From assembly GCF_003206715.1 (NCBI RefSeq), contig NZ_PZJU01000036.1, positions 1-41,967 on the forward strand: 41,967 nt of DNA. Reading direction: 5' to 3'. Source of the stretch: Salinicola peritrichatus. Its GTDB lineage: Bacteria > Pseudomonadota > Gammaproteobacteria > Pseudomonadales > Halomonadaceae. Below are positions 1 to 7,773 of this stretch, in pieces. A program made the position numbers and the translations under genes. How positions within the stretch are numbered: the first letter of the stretch is position 1; each line of letters opens with the position of its first letter. The notes below the pieces were generated by a model. It was not told the origin of the DNA and made no database searches. It saw only the letters and a program-made list of their open reading frames with translations.

Positions 1-18
1 ATACCCCATAGGCTCCGG

Positions 19-91
19 CTCCTGCGTTCCGTGCGCCTTGCGACGGAGTGCCGCCCACTTCATCCTGCTCGCCGATTTATTCAGCGTTTCC
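19..91 (+). repeat. Dispersed repeat, copy A (partial)
   Basis: This stretch matches the 3' part of the element at 34741-34800. Both contain TTCCGTGCGCCTTGCG or CTCCGTGCGCCTTGCG, then CTTCATYCTGCTCG, then CGATTTATTCAGC and TTTCC. Copy A carries about 15 extra bases (46-60) between the two shared blocks. It lies about 100 bp upstream of rfaH, and its upstream part may continue beyond the window. I read it as a non-coding repeat family because short ORFs over it have no recognisable protein character. Confidence 0.7.
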
Positions 92-103
92 CAAAAACCT
101 TGG

Positions 104-130
104 CCGGCACGGCGCGGGCGGACGTGCCGG
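104..130 (+). other. Hairpin in the rfaH leader
   Basis: An 8-bp perfect stem, CCGGCACG (104-111) pairing with CGTGCCGG (123-130), closes an 11-nt loop about 60 bp before the rfaH start. No T-run follows, so it is not a standard intrinsic terminator. It could be a leader structure or a remnant of an upstream transcript end. No clear promoter can be assigned between it and rfaH. Confidence 0.35.
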
Positions 131-191
131 GTCGAAAATGCTACTCTATCGCATCCAGGGATGAGTAACCGCAATCAGGAAAGGCGAACCG

Positions 192-728
192 ATGACCATG
201 GAGTCGACACTGGAGGGCGAGTCATTGCCCCGTTGGTATGTGATCCAGTGCAAGGGCGGTGAATCGTTTCGTGCCAGCGAGCATCTCGACAATCAAGGCT
301 ACCAGGTGTTCCACCCGGTTCTCGAAGTTCAGAAGCGCCGCCGCGGCAAGCTGACCTGGGTCGCCGAGCCACTGTTTCCGCACTATCTCTTCATTCGGCT
401 CGACCGCATGGCGAGCAACTGGCGTCCGATTCGCTCGACCCGCGGCGTACTGAGGCTGGTCAGTTTCGGCCAGGAGCCGGTGGCGGTGCAGGACGAGTTG
501 ATCGAGACGCTACGCGATCGCATGGCTGCCGACACCCGTCGTGAACGAGCCAACGTCTACTATCGTCAGGGCGACATCGTCGAGATTACCGACGGACCGT
601 TCCGTGCCCTGCAAGCGGTGTTCGACGCCCAGAAAGGCGAAGAGCGGGCGATCGTCCTGCTCAATCTGCTACAGCAGACCCAGCGGATCGAGGTGCCGGT
701 GGCTTCGCTGCGCAAGCGGGGCGAGTAG
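192..728 (+). CDS. rfaH: Transcription antitermination factor RfaH
   Basis: NusG paralogue that binds RNA polymerase at ops DNA elements and suppresses pausing and Rho termination in long polysaccharide and surface operons. The 178 residues show the RfaH arrangement: an N-terminal NGN domain beginning near WYVIQCK, the block EPLFPHYLFI (about residues 58-67), STRGVLRLV, and a short C-terminal KOW-type domain ending with LLNLLQQTQRIEVP, which resembles the fold-switching domain of E. coli RfaH (162 aa). NusG itself is usually followed by rplK, which is absent here. ATG at 192 is preceded by AGGAAAGG with good spacing; ATG at 198 is an alternative. The window also contains a perfect ops element before wza, which supports the assignment and names a likely target. 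Confidence 0.93.
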   Translation: MTMESTLEGESLPRWYVIQCKGGESFRASEHLDNQGYQVFHPVLEVQKRRRGKLTWVAEPLFPHYLFIRLDRMASNWRPIRSTRGVLRLVSFGQEPVAVQDELIETLRDRMAADTRRERANVYYRQGDIVEITDGPFRALQAVFDAQKGEERAIVLLNLLQQTQRIEVPVASLRKRGE

Positions 729-764
729 GCGCATTTCGAATACACGTTTTGTCAGGAGTTTGTC

Positions 765-1277
765 ATGAATCAGCTCATGGTCGCGCCGTCGCGCGTGGTC
801 GCGTTGCACTACGCGCTGCGCGACGAGCAGGGCCGTACCCTGGATGACTCCAGAGCACGCCAGCAGCCGCTGACCTACCTGCATGGGCACGGCAACCTGT
901 TTCCCGCGCTGGAGCAGGCGATGGCCGGGCAGGGCGCCGGTGAAGCGCTCAGCGTGACACTGTCTCCGGCACAAACCTACGGCGAGCGGAACGAGGCGCT
1001 GGTCAGCGAGAGCCCGCGCTCGGCGTTTCCCGACGAGTCGTTGCGTCCGGGTCAGCGCTTTCAGGCACAAGGGCCGGATGGGCCGCGCACGGTAACGCTG
1101 ACGGCGATCGGCGATACCCGCGTGACCGTGGATGCCAACCATCCGCTGGCCGGGGAAACGCTGACATACGAGTTGGAGATTCTGGAAGTTCGGGAGGCGA
1201 CGCGGGCGGAGCTGGCCAAGGGGCATCCGCTGCCGCCGGGGAGCTCGCACGGCGAGGTCGAGGATCGCAAACGTTAG
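765..1277 (+). CDS. FKBP-type peptidyl-prolyl isomerase, SlyD-like
   Basis: Cytoplasmic prolyl cis-trans isomerase/chaperone of the SlyD/FkpB type. An FKBP half spans roughly residues 8-75 (ALRDEQGRTLDDS, YLHGHGNLFPALEQAM), an insert-in-flap-like segment follows, and the typical closing block VDANHPLAGETLTYELEI lies near residue 125. The His-rich nickel-binding tail of E. coli SlyD is missing; the protein stops at 170 residues with a short charged tail, so a metallochaperone role is less likely. The SD CAGGAG lies 7 nt before the ATG. It follows rfaH by 36 bp and may be co-transcribed. It converges on the transglycosylase gene, leaving only 6 bp between the two stop codons. Confidence 0.9.
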   Translation: MNQLMVAPSRVVALHYALRDEQGRTLDDSRARQQPLTYLHGHGNLFPALEQAMAGQGAGEALSVTLSPAQTYGERNEALVSESPRSAFPDESLRPGQRFQAQGPDGPRTVTLTAIGDTRVTVDANHPLAGETLTYELEILEVREATRAELAKGHPLPPGSSHGEVEDRKR

Positions 1278-1283
1278 GTCCAT

Positions 1284-1901
1284 CTAGCGTTCGGTCCACC
1301 AGCGGGTAAACCAGGCCGCCATTACCCGTTCGGGATAGCGGGTACGACCAAGGCTGCCGTTGTAGCGCGCCAGCGCACGGGTCCAGTCGCCATGCTCGCG
1401 CTTCAGATAATGCGCGAGGATGGTGCAGCCGTAGCGCAGGTTGACTTGCGGATCGCGGAGGTCGTCCTGCGGCCGCCCGATCTCTTCTTTCCAGAACGGC
1501 ATGACCTGCATCAGCCCCTGGGCGCCGGCCGAGGAGACGGCCTCCGGCTCGAAGCGACTCTCGACATCGATGACCGCGAGCACCAGCTCCGGCGGCAGTT
1601 GGGCGCGCTGCGCCTCGCCGTGGATGCGCTCCAGCAGCGCCAGGCGAGACGCGCGGGTGGGATAGCCTGCGGGTTGGCGCCTGGCCAGGCGTGACTGCAT
1701 GTCGAGCAGCCATACCTGGGCGTCGAAGGCGTCCACGAAGCCGTCCGGCGAGGCCATGACGCGCGCCAGCGAATCGAGCAGCGCCTGCGACGGCGGTTCT
1801 TCGGGCTCGGCGGTGGCCTGTGCCGATACCGTCGGGCTCGTCAGCCATCCGCCGGCAACCAGGCAAGCCGTTACCGTCAGCGCGACGAGCGCTCGGCGCA
1901 T
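1284..1901 (-). CDS. Lytic transglycosylase, SLT domain
   Basis: Periplasmic peptidoglycan lyase with a goose-lysozyme-like SLT domain, cleaving MurNAc-GlcNAc bonds to 1,6-anhydroMurNAc products. A Sec signal peptide covers about residues 1-27 (hydrophobic core ALVALTVTACLVAGGWL, likely cleavage after VSA). The catalytic glutamate is E114 in IDVESRFEPEAVSSAGAQGL, followed by GLMQVMP and later ARYNGS, all family hallmarks. The protein is 205 aa. I chose the ATG at 1901 because the signal peptide begins there; a GTG at 1943 would add an arginine-rich 14-residue extension, and neither start has a strong SD. No lipobox is visible, so it is probably soluble or loosely attached. Confidence 0.88.
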   Translation of the reverse strand: MRRALVALTVTACLVAGGWLTSPTVSAQATAEPEEPPSQALLDSLARVMASPDGFVDAFDAQVWLLDMQSRLARRQPAGYPTRASRLALLERIHGEAQRAQLPPELVLAVIDVESRFEPEAVSSAGAQGLMQVMPFWKEEIGRPQDDLRDPQVNLRYGCTILAHYLKREHGDWTRALARYNGSLGRTRYPERVMAAWFTRWWTER

Positions 1902-1968
1902 GATCAGGGGCCGTCGACGTCGGCGCAGCGACGCGGTTCGCACGGAAACGCCAATAGCCCCGCTGCGA

Positions 1969-3678
1969 TCAGGCGAACTTGTCTTCGAGGAAACGCTTGA
2001 GATCGTCCACCGCGACCATGGTCACCTCGCTGTCGCGGCGGCCCTTGTACTCGAGTTCGCCGTTATCGAGCCCGCGATCGCCGATCACCAGACGGTGAGG
2101 AATGCCCATCAGCTCCTGATCGGCGAATTTGACCCCGGGACGCAGATCGCGGTCATCGAGCAGCACATCGATGCCGGCATCGCTCAGTTCGCGATAGAGC
2201 CTTTCGGCCATCTCGCGCACGCGCTCGGACTTATGTGCGTTCATCGGCACGATCGCCAGCCGGAACGGGGCGATGGCATCGGGCCAGATGATGCCGCCGG
2301 CGTCATGGTTCTGCTCGATGGCGGCGGCGACCACGCGGGTGATGCCGATGCCGTAGCAGCCCATCCACAACGTCGCCGGCTGGCCGTTGTCGTCGAGCAC
2401 CGTGGCGTTCATCGCCTTGGAGTACTTCTGGCCCAGCTGGAACACATGGCCGACCTCGATGCCGCGGGCGATGGAGAGGGTTCCCTTGCCATCCGGCGAC
2501 GGATCGCCCTCGACCACGCTGCGGATATCGGCGACTTCGGGCAGTGGCAGGTCGCGCTCCCAGTTGATGCCGAACAGGTGTTGATCGTCGATGTTGGCGC
2601 CGGCGCCGAAGTCGCTCATCAGCGCGACGCTGCGATCGATGATCAGCGGCAGTGGCAGGTTGACCGGGCCGAGGGAGCCGGGGCCGGCGCCAACGGCGGC
2701 GCGAATCTCTTCCTCGCTGGCCATGGTCAGCGGTGCGGCGACGGCGGGCAGGTTTTCGGCCTTGATTTCGTTGAGCTGATGATCGCCGCGCACCATCAGA
2801 GCGATCAGGCCGCCATCGGCGGCGTGGACGATCAGCGTCTTGACGGTTTTCTCGATCGGTAGATCGAAGCCCTCGACCAGCGCGGCAATGGTGCGCACGC
2901 CGGGCGTGGCGACCTGGCGCATCGTCTCCTGCGGCGCGGCACGCTCGGCGCCCTTGGGCGGTAGCGCCTCGGCCTTTTCGATATTGGCGGCGTAGTCGGA
3001 TCCGGTGGAGAAGACCACCGCGTCCTCGCCGGAGTCGGCCAATACGTGGAATTCGTGCGAGCCAGTGCCGCCGATGGAGCCGTTGTCGGCGAGCACGGCA
3101 CGGAAGTCCAGACCGAGACGCTCGAAAATCCGCATGTAGGCGTCGTACATCACCTGGTACGAAGCCTTCAGGCCGGCCTCGTCGACATCGAAGGAGTAGG
3201 CATCCTTCATGATGAACTCGCGCGAGCGCATGACACCGAAGCGCGGACGGATCTCGTCGCGGAACTTGGTCTGGACCTGGTAGAAGTTGGTCGGTAGCTG
3301 CTTGTAGCTGCTGATCTCGCGGCGTACCAGATCGGTGATGACCTCTTCATGAGTCGGCCCGACGCAGTAATCGCGTTGATGACGATCCTTGAGTCGCAGC
3401 AGCTCGGGGCCGTACTCTTCCCAGCGACCGGATTCCTGCCACAGCTCGGCAGGTTGAACGGCCGGCATCAGCACTTCCTGGGCGCCGGCGCGATCCATCT
3501 CCTCGCGCACGATGCGCTCGACCTTGCGCAGGGTGCGCAGCCCCACCGGCAGCCAGGTATAGAGTCCCGAGGTCAAGCGCCGGATCATGCCGGCGCGAAG
3601 CATCAGCTGGTGGCTGATGATCTCCGCATCCGCCGGCGTTTCCTTGAGAGTCGAGATCTGTAATTGGCTGGCACGCAT
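1969..3678 (-). CDS. proS: Prolyl-tRNA synthetase
   Basis: Class II aminoacyl-tRNA synthetase charging tRNA-Pro. At 569 aa it matches the bacterial type (E. coli 572). It contains motif 1 around [18 protein letters not shown], motif 2 ([19 protein letters not shown]), a YbaK-like editing insertion in the middle (about residues 220-390) and motif 3 near [18 protein letters not shown], followed by the anticodon-binding domain. The ATG at 3678 (MRASQLQIS) is the conserved start and follows AGGAAC; the reading frame stays open to 3921, but that extension lies in the upstream control region and is not conserved-looking. Housekeeping gene; nothing unusual seen. Confidence 0.97.
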   Translation of the reverse strand: MRASQLQISTLKETPADAEIISHQLMLRAGMIRRLTSGLYTWLPVGLRTLRKVERIVREEMDRAGAQEVLMPAVQPAELWQESGRWEEYGPELLRLKDRHQRDYCVGPTHEEVITDLVRREISSYKQLPTNFYQVQTKFRDEIRPRFGVMRSREFIMKDAYSFDVDEAGLKASYQVMYDAYMRIFERLGLDFRAVLADNGSIGGTGSHEFHVLADSGEDAVVFSTGSDYAANIEKAEALPPKGAERAAPQETMRQVATPGVRTIAALVEGFDLPIEKTVKTLIVHAADGGLIALMVRGDHQLNEIKAENLPAVAAPLTMASEEEIRAAVGAGPGSLGPVNLPLPLIIDRSVALMSDFGAGANIDDQHLFGINWERDLPLPEVADIRSVVEGDPSPDGKGTLSIARGIEVGHVFQLGQKYSKAMNATVLDDNGQPATLWMGCYGIGITRVVAAAIEQNHDAGGIIWPDAIAPFRLAIVPMNAHKSERVREMAERLYRELSDAGIDVLLDDRDLRPGVKFADQELMGIPHRLVIGDRGLDNGELEYKGRRDSEVTMVAVDDLKRFLEDKFA

Positions 3679-3919
3679 TGGGTGTTCGTTCCTGTATTCG
3701 GCGGCGTGAACAATGAATTCGTAGGGACGCCAGTATAGAGGCGCGATTCCGCGGCGGGGAGGGGCCGGGGCCAAAAAGCTGGGCTTTCCTATCGGGCAAT
3801 CTCTTCTATTCTTTCCTATAAGTGTGGTTAGGGTCGCAGCCGGTATCGCCGAAAAGGCGAGCGGGGCAGGCAAAACAGCAATCCGTCGTTGACGACCTGC
3901 GGCGGTGAGGAGGTGTGTC

Positions 3920-4522
3920 ATGATTCACCATGTTTGGGGACTTCTAACGCATCCCGGTCGCGAATGGCAGCAGATCAGTGGCGAGAACGAAACGGTTTCT
4001 CACCTGTACGGCTCTCACGTGCTGTTGATGGCGTTGATCCCGGTGATCTGTTCGTTCATCGGTACCACCATGGTCGGCTGGCACTTCGACTCGCTCACCG
4101 GCGTGGAAGAGCGCATCCAGGTAGCGCCGGCGACCGCCGTCCTGCTGGCGATCGTCTTCTATGCGCTGATGCTCGGCGCGGTGTGGTTGATGGGCAACGT
4201 GATCCACTGGCTGGCGCGGCGCTATCCATCGCGGCCGGACCTGAATCGCTGCGTGATATTCGCCGGCTACATGGCCACCCCGATGTTCCTGAGCGGGGTG
4301 GTCGCGCTCTACCCGCTGGTCTGGCTCTGCCTGCTGGCCGGCATCATTGGGCTCTGCTATACCGCCTACCTGCTGTATGCCGGCATGCCGTCTTTCCTGG
4401 GTATCGACCATCACGAAGGGCTGCGGGCCTCGAGCGCGGCGCTGGCCATCGGCATCCTGGTGCTGGAGGCGTTACTGGCGATCACGGTGCTGTTGTGGGG
4501 TTATGGCGCGTCGTTCGTGTAG
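3920..4522 (+). CDS. Yip1-family inner-membrane protein
   Basis: About 200 residues with five or six hydrophobic segments (roughly 35-53, 72-95, 112-132, 135-157, 175-196), fitting the Yip1/YIPF superfamily of small polytopic membrane proteins. The opening [18 protein letters not shown] is typical of the bacterial branch. No enzymatic motif is visible and the function is unknown. An excellent SD (GAGGAGGTG, 3906-3914) fixes the ATG at 3920. The gene diverges from proS and is followed by a strong intrinsic terminator, so it is probably monocistronic. Confidence 0.8.
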   Translation: MIHHVWGLLTHPGREWQQISGENETVSHLYGSHVLLMALIPVICSFIGTTMVGWHFDSLTGVEERIQVAPATAVLLAIVFYALMLGAVWLMGNVIHWLARRYPSRPDLNRCVIFAGYMATPMFLSGVVALYPLVWLCLLAGIIGLCYTAYLLYAGMPSFLGIDHHEGLRASSAALAIGILVLEALLAITVLLWGYGASFV

Positions 4523-4562
4523 CGCGGTAGCCCGCGGTCACGCCTCGGTATCGATGCCTGTC

Positions 4563-4597
4563 AGCAATGCCCGCCGGGTTCGGCGGGCATTGCTTTG
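4563..4597 (+). terminator. Rho-independent terminator after the Yip1 gene
   Basis: A perfect 14-bp stem, AGCAATGCCCGCCG (4563-4576) with CGGCGGGCATTGCT (4581-4594), closes a GGTT loop and is followed by a short T-run (TTT, then GG). It lies 40 bp after the stop codon of the Yip1-family gene. Confidence 0.85.
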
Positions 4598-4716
4598 GTA
4601 AACTTGTCGGCCTGGACGCGATGGGCACGGATGGATTAGGTTACACGACGTTACCTGGCGGTGCGGAATCCCGCTTCGTGGCGCTCGTATACCTCTCTTT
4701 CTGATGTCTGGATTCG

Positions 4717-5145
4717 ATGATGAACCTGCTTGCCCCACGCCGTATTGCCGTGCTGAGTTTGACGCTCGCCATGACCGTTGCCCTGAGCGGCTGCGGTACG
4801 CTGTTCTATCCGGAACGCAAGGGACAATTGCCCGGGAGGGTCGATCCTGGCGTGGCGATCGCCGACGGTGTCGGTCTGCTGTTTTTCATCATTCCCGGCG
4901 TGATCGCCTATGCCATCGATTTCTCGAACAACACCATCTATCTCCCGGGTACGCATGATGTTTCCGTCGACCGTGTGAAGTACCGGGGCGACATGAACGT
5001 CGGCGAGCTGGCATCGCTGATCGAGACCCGTAGCGGGCGACACATCGACTGGCACAGCGAGACCGTGCGAGTGACAAGGCCCGGTACGCTGGATCAGGCG
5101 CTGGCCATGGTGAGGGCGGAAAATCGCCTGATTGGCGGTTCGTGA
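4717..5145 (+). CDS. Small lipoprotein of unknown function
   Basis: The 142-residue protein begins with a lipoprotein signal: hydrophobic segment at residues 10-23 and lipobox LSGC, with the lipidated cysteine at 26. The block after it (TLFYPERKGQ, DPGVAIADGVGLLFFIIPGVIAYAIDF) resembles a group of short Gram-negative lipoproteins, related to the YceK type, with a second hydrophobic stretch near residues 50-68. The C-terminal half is soluble. A second ATG at 4720 is equally possible; no strong SD is visible. Function unknown. Confidence 0.75.
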   Translation: MMNLLAPRRIAVLSLTLAMTVALSGCGTLFYPERKGQLPGRVDPGVAIADGVGLLFFIIPGVIAYAIDFSNNTIYLPGTHDVSVDRVKYRGDMNVGELASLIETRSGRHIDWHSETVRVTRPGTLDQALAMVRAENRLIGGS

Positions 5146-5220
5146 ATGAATGGGCTCCGTTGAAAGATGTCATGAACGGGGCGACACATACCGCCGCTGG
5201 GTAGCGCTTGCCGGTCTCGG

Positions 5221-6168
5221 CTACCTAGTGGGGCGGCGATGGGTGGGTAGCGTCCTGGCATCTGCCGGGCAGGTTTCAGGTGGCGCAAGTCTTGCGTCGT
5301 CCAACGCATGGGGGCGATAGCGGGTGAGTAGCGCCCAGGCAATGGCCGCCGTCTCCGCGTCCGGTTGGCCCGAATAACTGGCGGGGCGGAAGTGCATCTG
5401 AAAGGCTCGGGTGACGTCCCGCGTCGCTGCGTCCAGGTTTCCGGTGATCTCCAGCCTATAGCCATAGTCCCTGAGCGCCCGCTGATATTGCGCGATCGAA
5501 GGTGGACAGTGCATAAAATATTGGTGGTAGCGCGCAACATCCTCTTCATTCGGCCAGGCGCCGACGCCGGCCTCGAAAAGGCGCTTCCAGGGAAAACGTG
5601 GACCGGGATCGATCTTGCGCCGTGGGGCAATGTCGGCATGAGCGACGACTGCGGTGGGTGGCAGCCCATAGCGTTCGACGATATCCCGGGCCAGGGCGAT
5701 GACCGCGTCGATCTGCTTATCCGGGTAGGTTTGCCACGTCCGGCCCTGGGGTGTGTCTCGTGGACCGTCGTTGACGATCTCGATGCCGATCGAGGTGTCA
5801 TTGAGCTGGGTGCGCTCCTCCCAGGCACTGATACCCGCATGCCAGGCGCGTTTGTCTTCATCGACCAGTTGCCAGATCACGGGCAGACCCGCCTGCTGCT
5901 CGGGCTGGCGCGGTACCAGATAGTGCGAGCTGACGTTCGGCCCCATCAACGTGCGCAAGGCTCGAGGCGCCTCGGAATCGGTATAGTGCAATACCAGATA
6001 GCGAATCCGCTGATTGAAGGCGCTCGAGCGGTGGCTATGGTCGGCGACGTAGCCATTGCGCCATTCCTGTTGGGAAGAGCTGGCGCAGCCCGCCAGCATG
6101 GCCAGGGCGATCAGTCCACCAAACCAGCGGTAACCCAGGCAGCAGCGAAATCGGGAATCCGGAGTCAT
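5221..6168 (-). CDS. AmiD-like N-acetylmuramoyl-L-alanine amidase lipoprotein
   Basis: Zinc amidase of the Amidase_2 (AmpD/PGRP) fold that removes stem peptides from MurNAc or anhydroMurNAc; the lipid anchor suggests the outer-membrane type exemplified by E. coli AmiD. The lipobox LAGC places the lipidated cysteine at 28. Likely zinc ligands are H61 (LVLHYTD), H177 (AHADIAP) and D187 (DPGPRFPW), with E130 (IGIEI) as the family's catalytic acid. A peptidoglycan-binding-like helical domain occupies about residues 215-290. Length is 315 aa. It lies 9 bp downstream of the DUF3307 stop... in fact its start overlaps that gene's end (6165-6168), so it may be read from the SatD/DUF3307 transcript. 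Confidence 0.9.
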   Translation of the reverse strand: MTPDSRFRCCLGYRWFGGLIALAMLAGCASSSQQEWRNGYVADHSHRSSAFNQRIRYLVLHYTDSEAPRALRTLMGPNVSSHYLVPRQPEQQAGLPVIWQLVDEDKRAWHAGISAWEERTQLNDTSIGIEIVNDGPRDTPQGRTWQTYPDKQIDAVIALARDIVERYGLPPTAVVAHADIAPRRKIDPGPRFPWKRLFEAGVGAWPNEEDVARYHQYFMHCPPSIAQYQRALRDYGYRLEITGNLDAATRDVTRAFQMHFRPASYSGQPDAETAAIAWALLTRYRPHALDDARLAPPETCPADARTLPTHRRPTR

Positions 6169-6911
6169 AGCACTTTCAGTAGGTAGCGGGTAATCAGCCC
6201 GAGCGTCAAGGTGATCGAGAAACTCAGCATCGTTCCGAGCAGGACATATTCGGTCAATTTGCGATCACGATCCTCGTAGAGATCGCCGAAGCGTAGAACC
6301 GATTTGGCGGTGAGTAAAAAGCCGATGGCGGCCATCTGGTTGCTCAATACGAACGTCAGAATCAGAAAGCGCTCGAGCATACCGATACGCGCGCCGGCAT
6401 CGGCCAGCGTACCGCGGGTATCGACGCCCTGACTCCAGCGTCGCATGATCATGGCGATCAGCACCGAGGCGGGGCGCAGAACCACCAGATAGGCGAGAGC
6501 GACCAATAGCGTTCTGGGCTGCCACAGATAGGCGAAATCGACGTCGAAAGATGCTGCCGACGGTCCGATCAGCCATAGCCATAGCCCGATGATGACGATC
6601 AGATGAAGCCCCTGGTCGAGCAGGAAGTAACCAATGGGGCGAGACGACGTATAGCTCTTGAGGGTATCGATCAGCCAGTGAGACAAGCCGATCGCCGTCA
6701 CGCCGATCAGACTCCGTTGCAGATCGATCCCGAAGGCCAGCAACACGGCCAGGCTCAGCAGGATATGGATGCCCACGTGATAATAGAGCGAAGGCGCCCG
6801 GAAATGACGCGCCTGTTTCTGCGCCGCCCACGCATTGCTCTGCAGCACGAAGTCGCCAACGGTATGAGATAACAGTAACGCCAGCAGCAGCGACAGGCTG
6901 ATATCGTTCAT
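6165..6911 (-). CDS. DUF3307 polytopic membrane protein
   Basis: A 248-residue integral membrane protein with about seven hydrophobic segments (near 5-21, 43-63, 66-82, 101-116, 134-156, 182-203, 222-244). The N-terminal signature HTVGDFVLQS (residues 16-25) and SHWLIDTLK (77-85) are the conserved marks of DUF3307. The ATG overlaps the SatD stop codon as ATGA, so translation is likely coupled. DUF3307 proteins are commonly found next to SatD genes; no biochemical function is established to my knowledge. The final codons overlap the start of the amidase gene. Confidence 0.85.
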   Translation of the reverse strand: MNDISLSLLLALLLSHTVGDFVLQSNAWAAQKQARHFRAPSLYYHVGIHILLSLAVLLAFGIDLQRSLIGVTAIGLSHWLIDTLKSYTSSRPIGYFLLDQGLHLIVIIGLWLWLIGPSAASFDVDFAYLWQPRTLLVALAYLVVLRPASVLIAMIMRRWSQGVDTRGTLADAGARIGMLERFLILTFVLSNQMAAIGFLLTAKSVLRFGDLYEDRDRKLTEYVLLGTMLSFSITLTLGLITRYLLKVL

Positions 6912-7540
6912 GTCGTTGCCTCCAATCGTTGCTGCATGAGATCGAGAAAATCTCGAATCAATGCCCAGCGTGCCGCGGCAAGCCGCCGATTGATGGTCGG
7001 CTGGGAACGGCCCAGCCGCTTTGCCAGCTCGCTCTGCGAGGCGCCTGACATCAAGCTCAAGCGAATCACCTCGGCGGCGTTGTGGGTCCAGTGGCTGACG
7101 ATGTCGTCGGCGAAACGTATGAGAAGGTCGAGTTCGGGTTGCGGCTTCTCCACGAAAAGCCCCAAGCGCTGCTGACCCTGGCCCAGCGCGTCCAACCCCT
7201 GGCCGGAGCGCACGAAAGGCGCGCCGTCGGCATCGACGAAATCCTCGACCGAAGGCAGTTGGGCTTCGCCGAGGCCGATGGCGATCCTGGCATCCCACAT
7301 CTGCTGCCTGGAGGGGGAGTGCTCTATCAGGCTGGCGCGCATGAGGACTGCCGCGGTAAAGGCATCAGCGGCATGGGGCAGAGCCAGTTGGAATGCATCG
7401 CCACGGAAGCGCATGCCGATAGCGCCCAAGGACTCGCCGAGCCGATCGATGCCGGTATCGATGGCGGCTCTGAGTTTGCGTTTGTCGTCTATTTCGCGCG
7501 ACGACACGACATCGCCGCTGAGTACACCGATCGTTTGCAT
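6908..7540 (-). CDS. SatD-family protein with C-terminal HTH
   Basis: The 210-residue protein belongs to the SatD family, named from the streptococcal sat acid-tolerance locus. The C-terminus (about 155-195) contains a helix-turn-helix: SGASQSELAKRLGRSQPTIN. The N-terminal two thirds show three blocks spaced as in class III nucleotidyl cyclases: GVLSGDVVSSREI (5-17), RFRGDAFQLALP (44-55) and ARIAIGLGEA (84-93). That resemblance is my inference and activity is unproven. The ATG at 7540 has an SD (GCGAGG) 6-7 nt upstream; the open frame continues to 7618 through an AT-rich promoter-like stretch that is unlikely to be coding. Its stop overlaps the DUF3307 start. Confidence 0.8.
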   Translation of the reverse strand: MQTIGVLSGDVVSSREIDDKRKLRAAIDTGIDRLGESLGAIGMRFRGDAFQLALPHAADAFTAAVLMRASLIEHSPSRQQMWDARIAIGLGEAQLPSVEDFVDADGAPFVRSGQGLDALGQGQQRLGLFVEKPQPELDLLIRFADDIVSHWTHNAAEVIRLSLMSGASQSELAKRLGRSQPTINRRLAAARWALIRDFLDLMQQRLEATT

Positions 7541-7723
7541 GACGAACCTCGCTGGCGGCTTCCTTCCAAGCCAGACACGAGTATAGATAAAAAAAGCTAT
7601 TTTTTCTTTTATGCACAAAAAATGCTATAGGCGCTAAAGGCGTCTTCTAATACAGCAGGTAGGAATACAATAAACAAAATACTGTACTTATATCCAGTAT
7701 TTTGGTGTAACGTTTTTTCTCGC

Positions 7724-7773
7724 GACGTGGCGTCGATCAGCGGCTAGAGACGTGGCGTCGATCAGCGGCTAGA
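7724..7773. repeat. 25-bp perfect tandem duplication
   Basis: The 25-bp unit beginning GACGTGGCGTCGATCAGCGG occurs twice head to tail (7724-7748 and 7749-7773) without mismatch. The second copy contains the stop codon of the GGDEF gene (7762-7764, minus strand); the first lies just beyond it. The lack of divergence indicates a recent slippage or duplication event. Confidence 0.95.

Noticed and set aside
3679-3921. N-terminal extension of the proS frame by 81 codons
   Set aside because: ProS starts conservatively at MRASQL; the extension overlaps the divergent promoter region and would not match the family length.
5528-5545. GGTGGTAGCGCG on the plus strand, resembling ops
   Set aside because: It lies inside the amidase gene in the antisense direction, with no polysaccharide operon downstream and a mismatch in the core.
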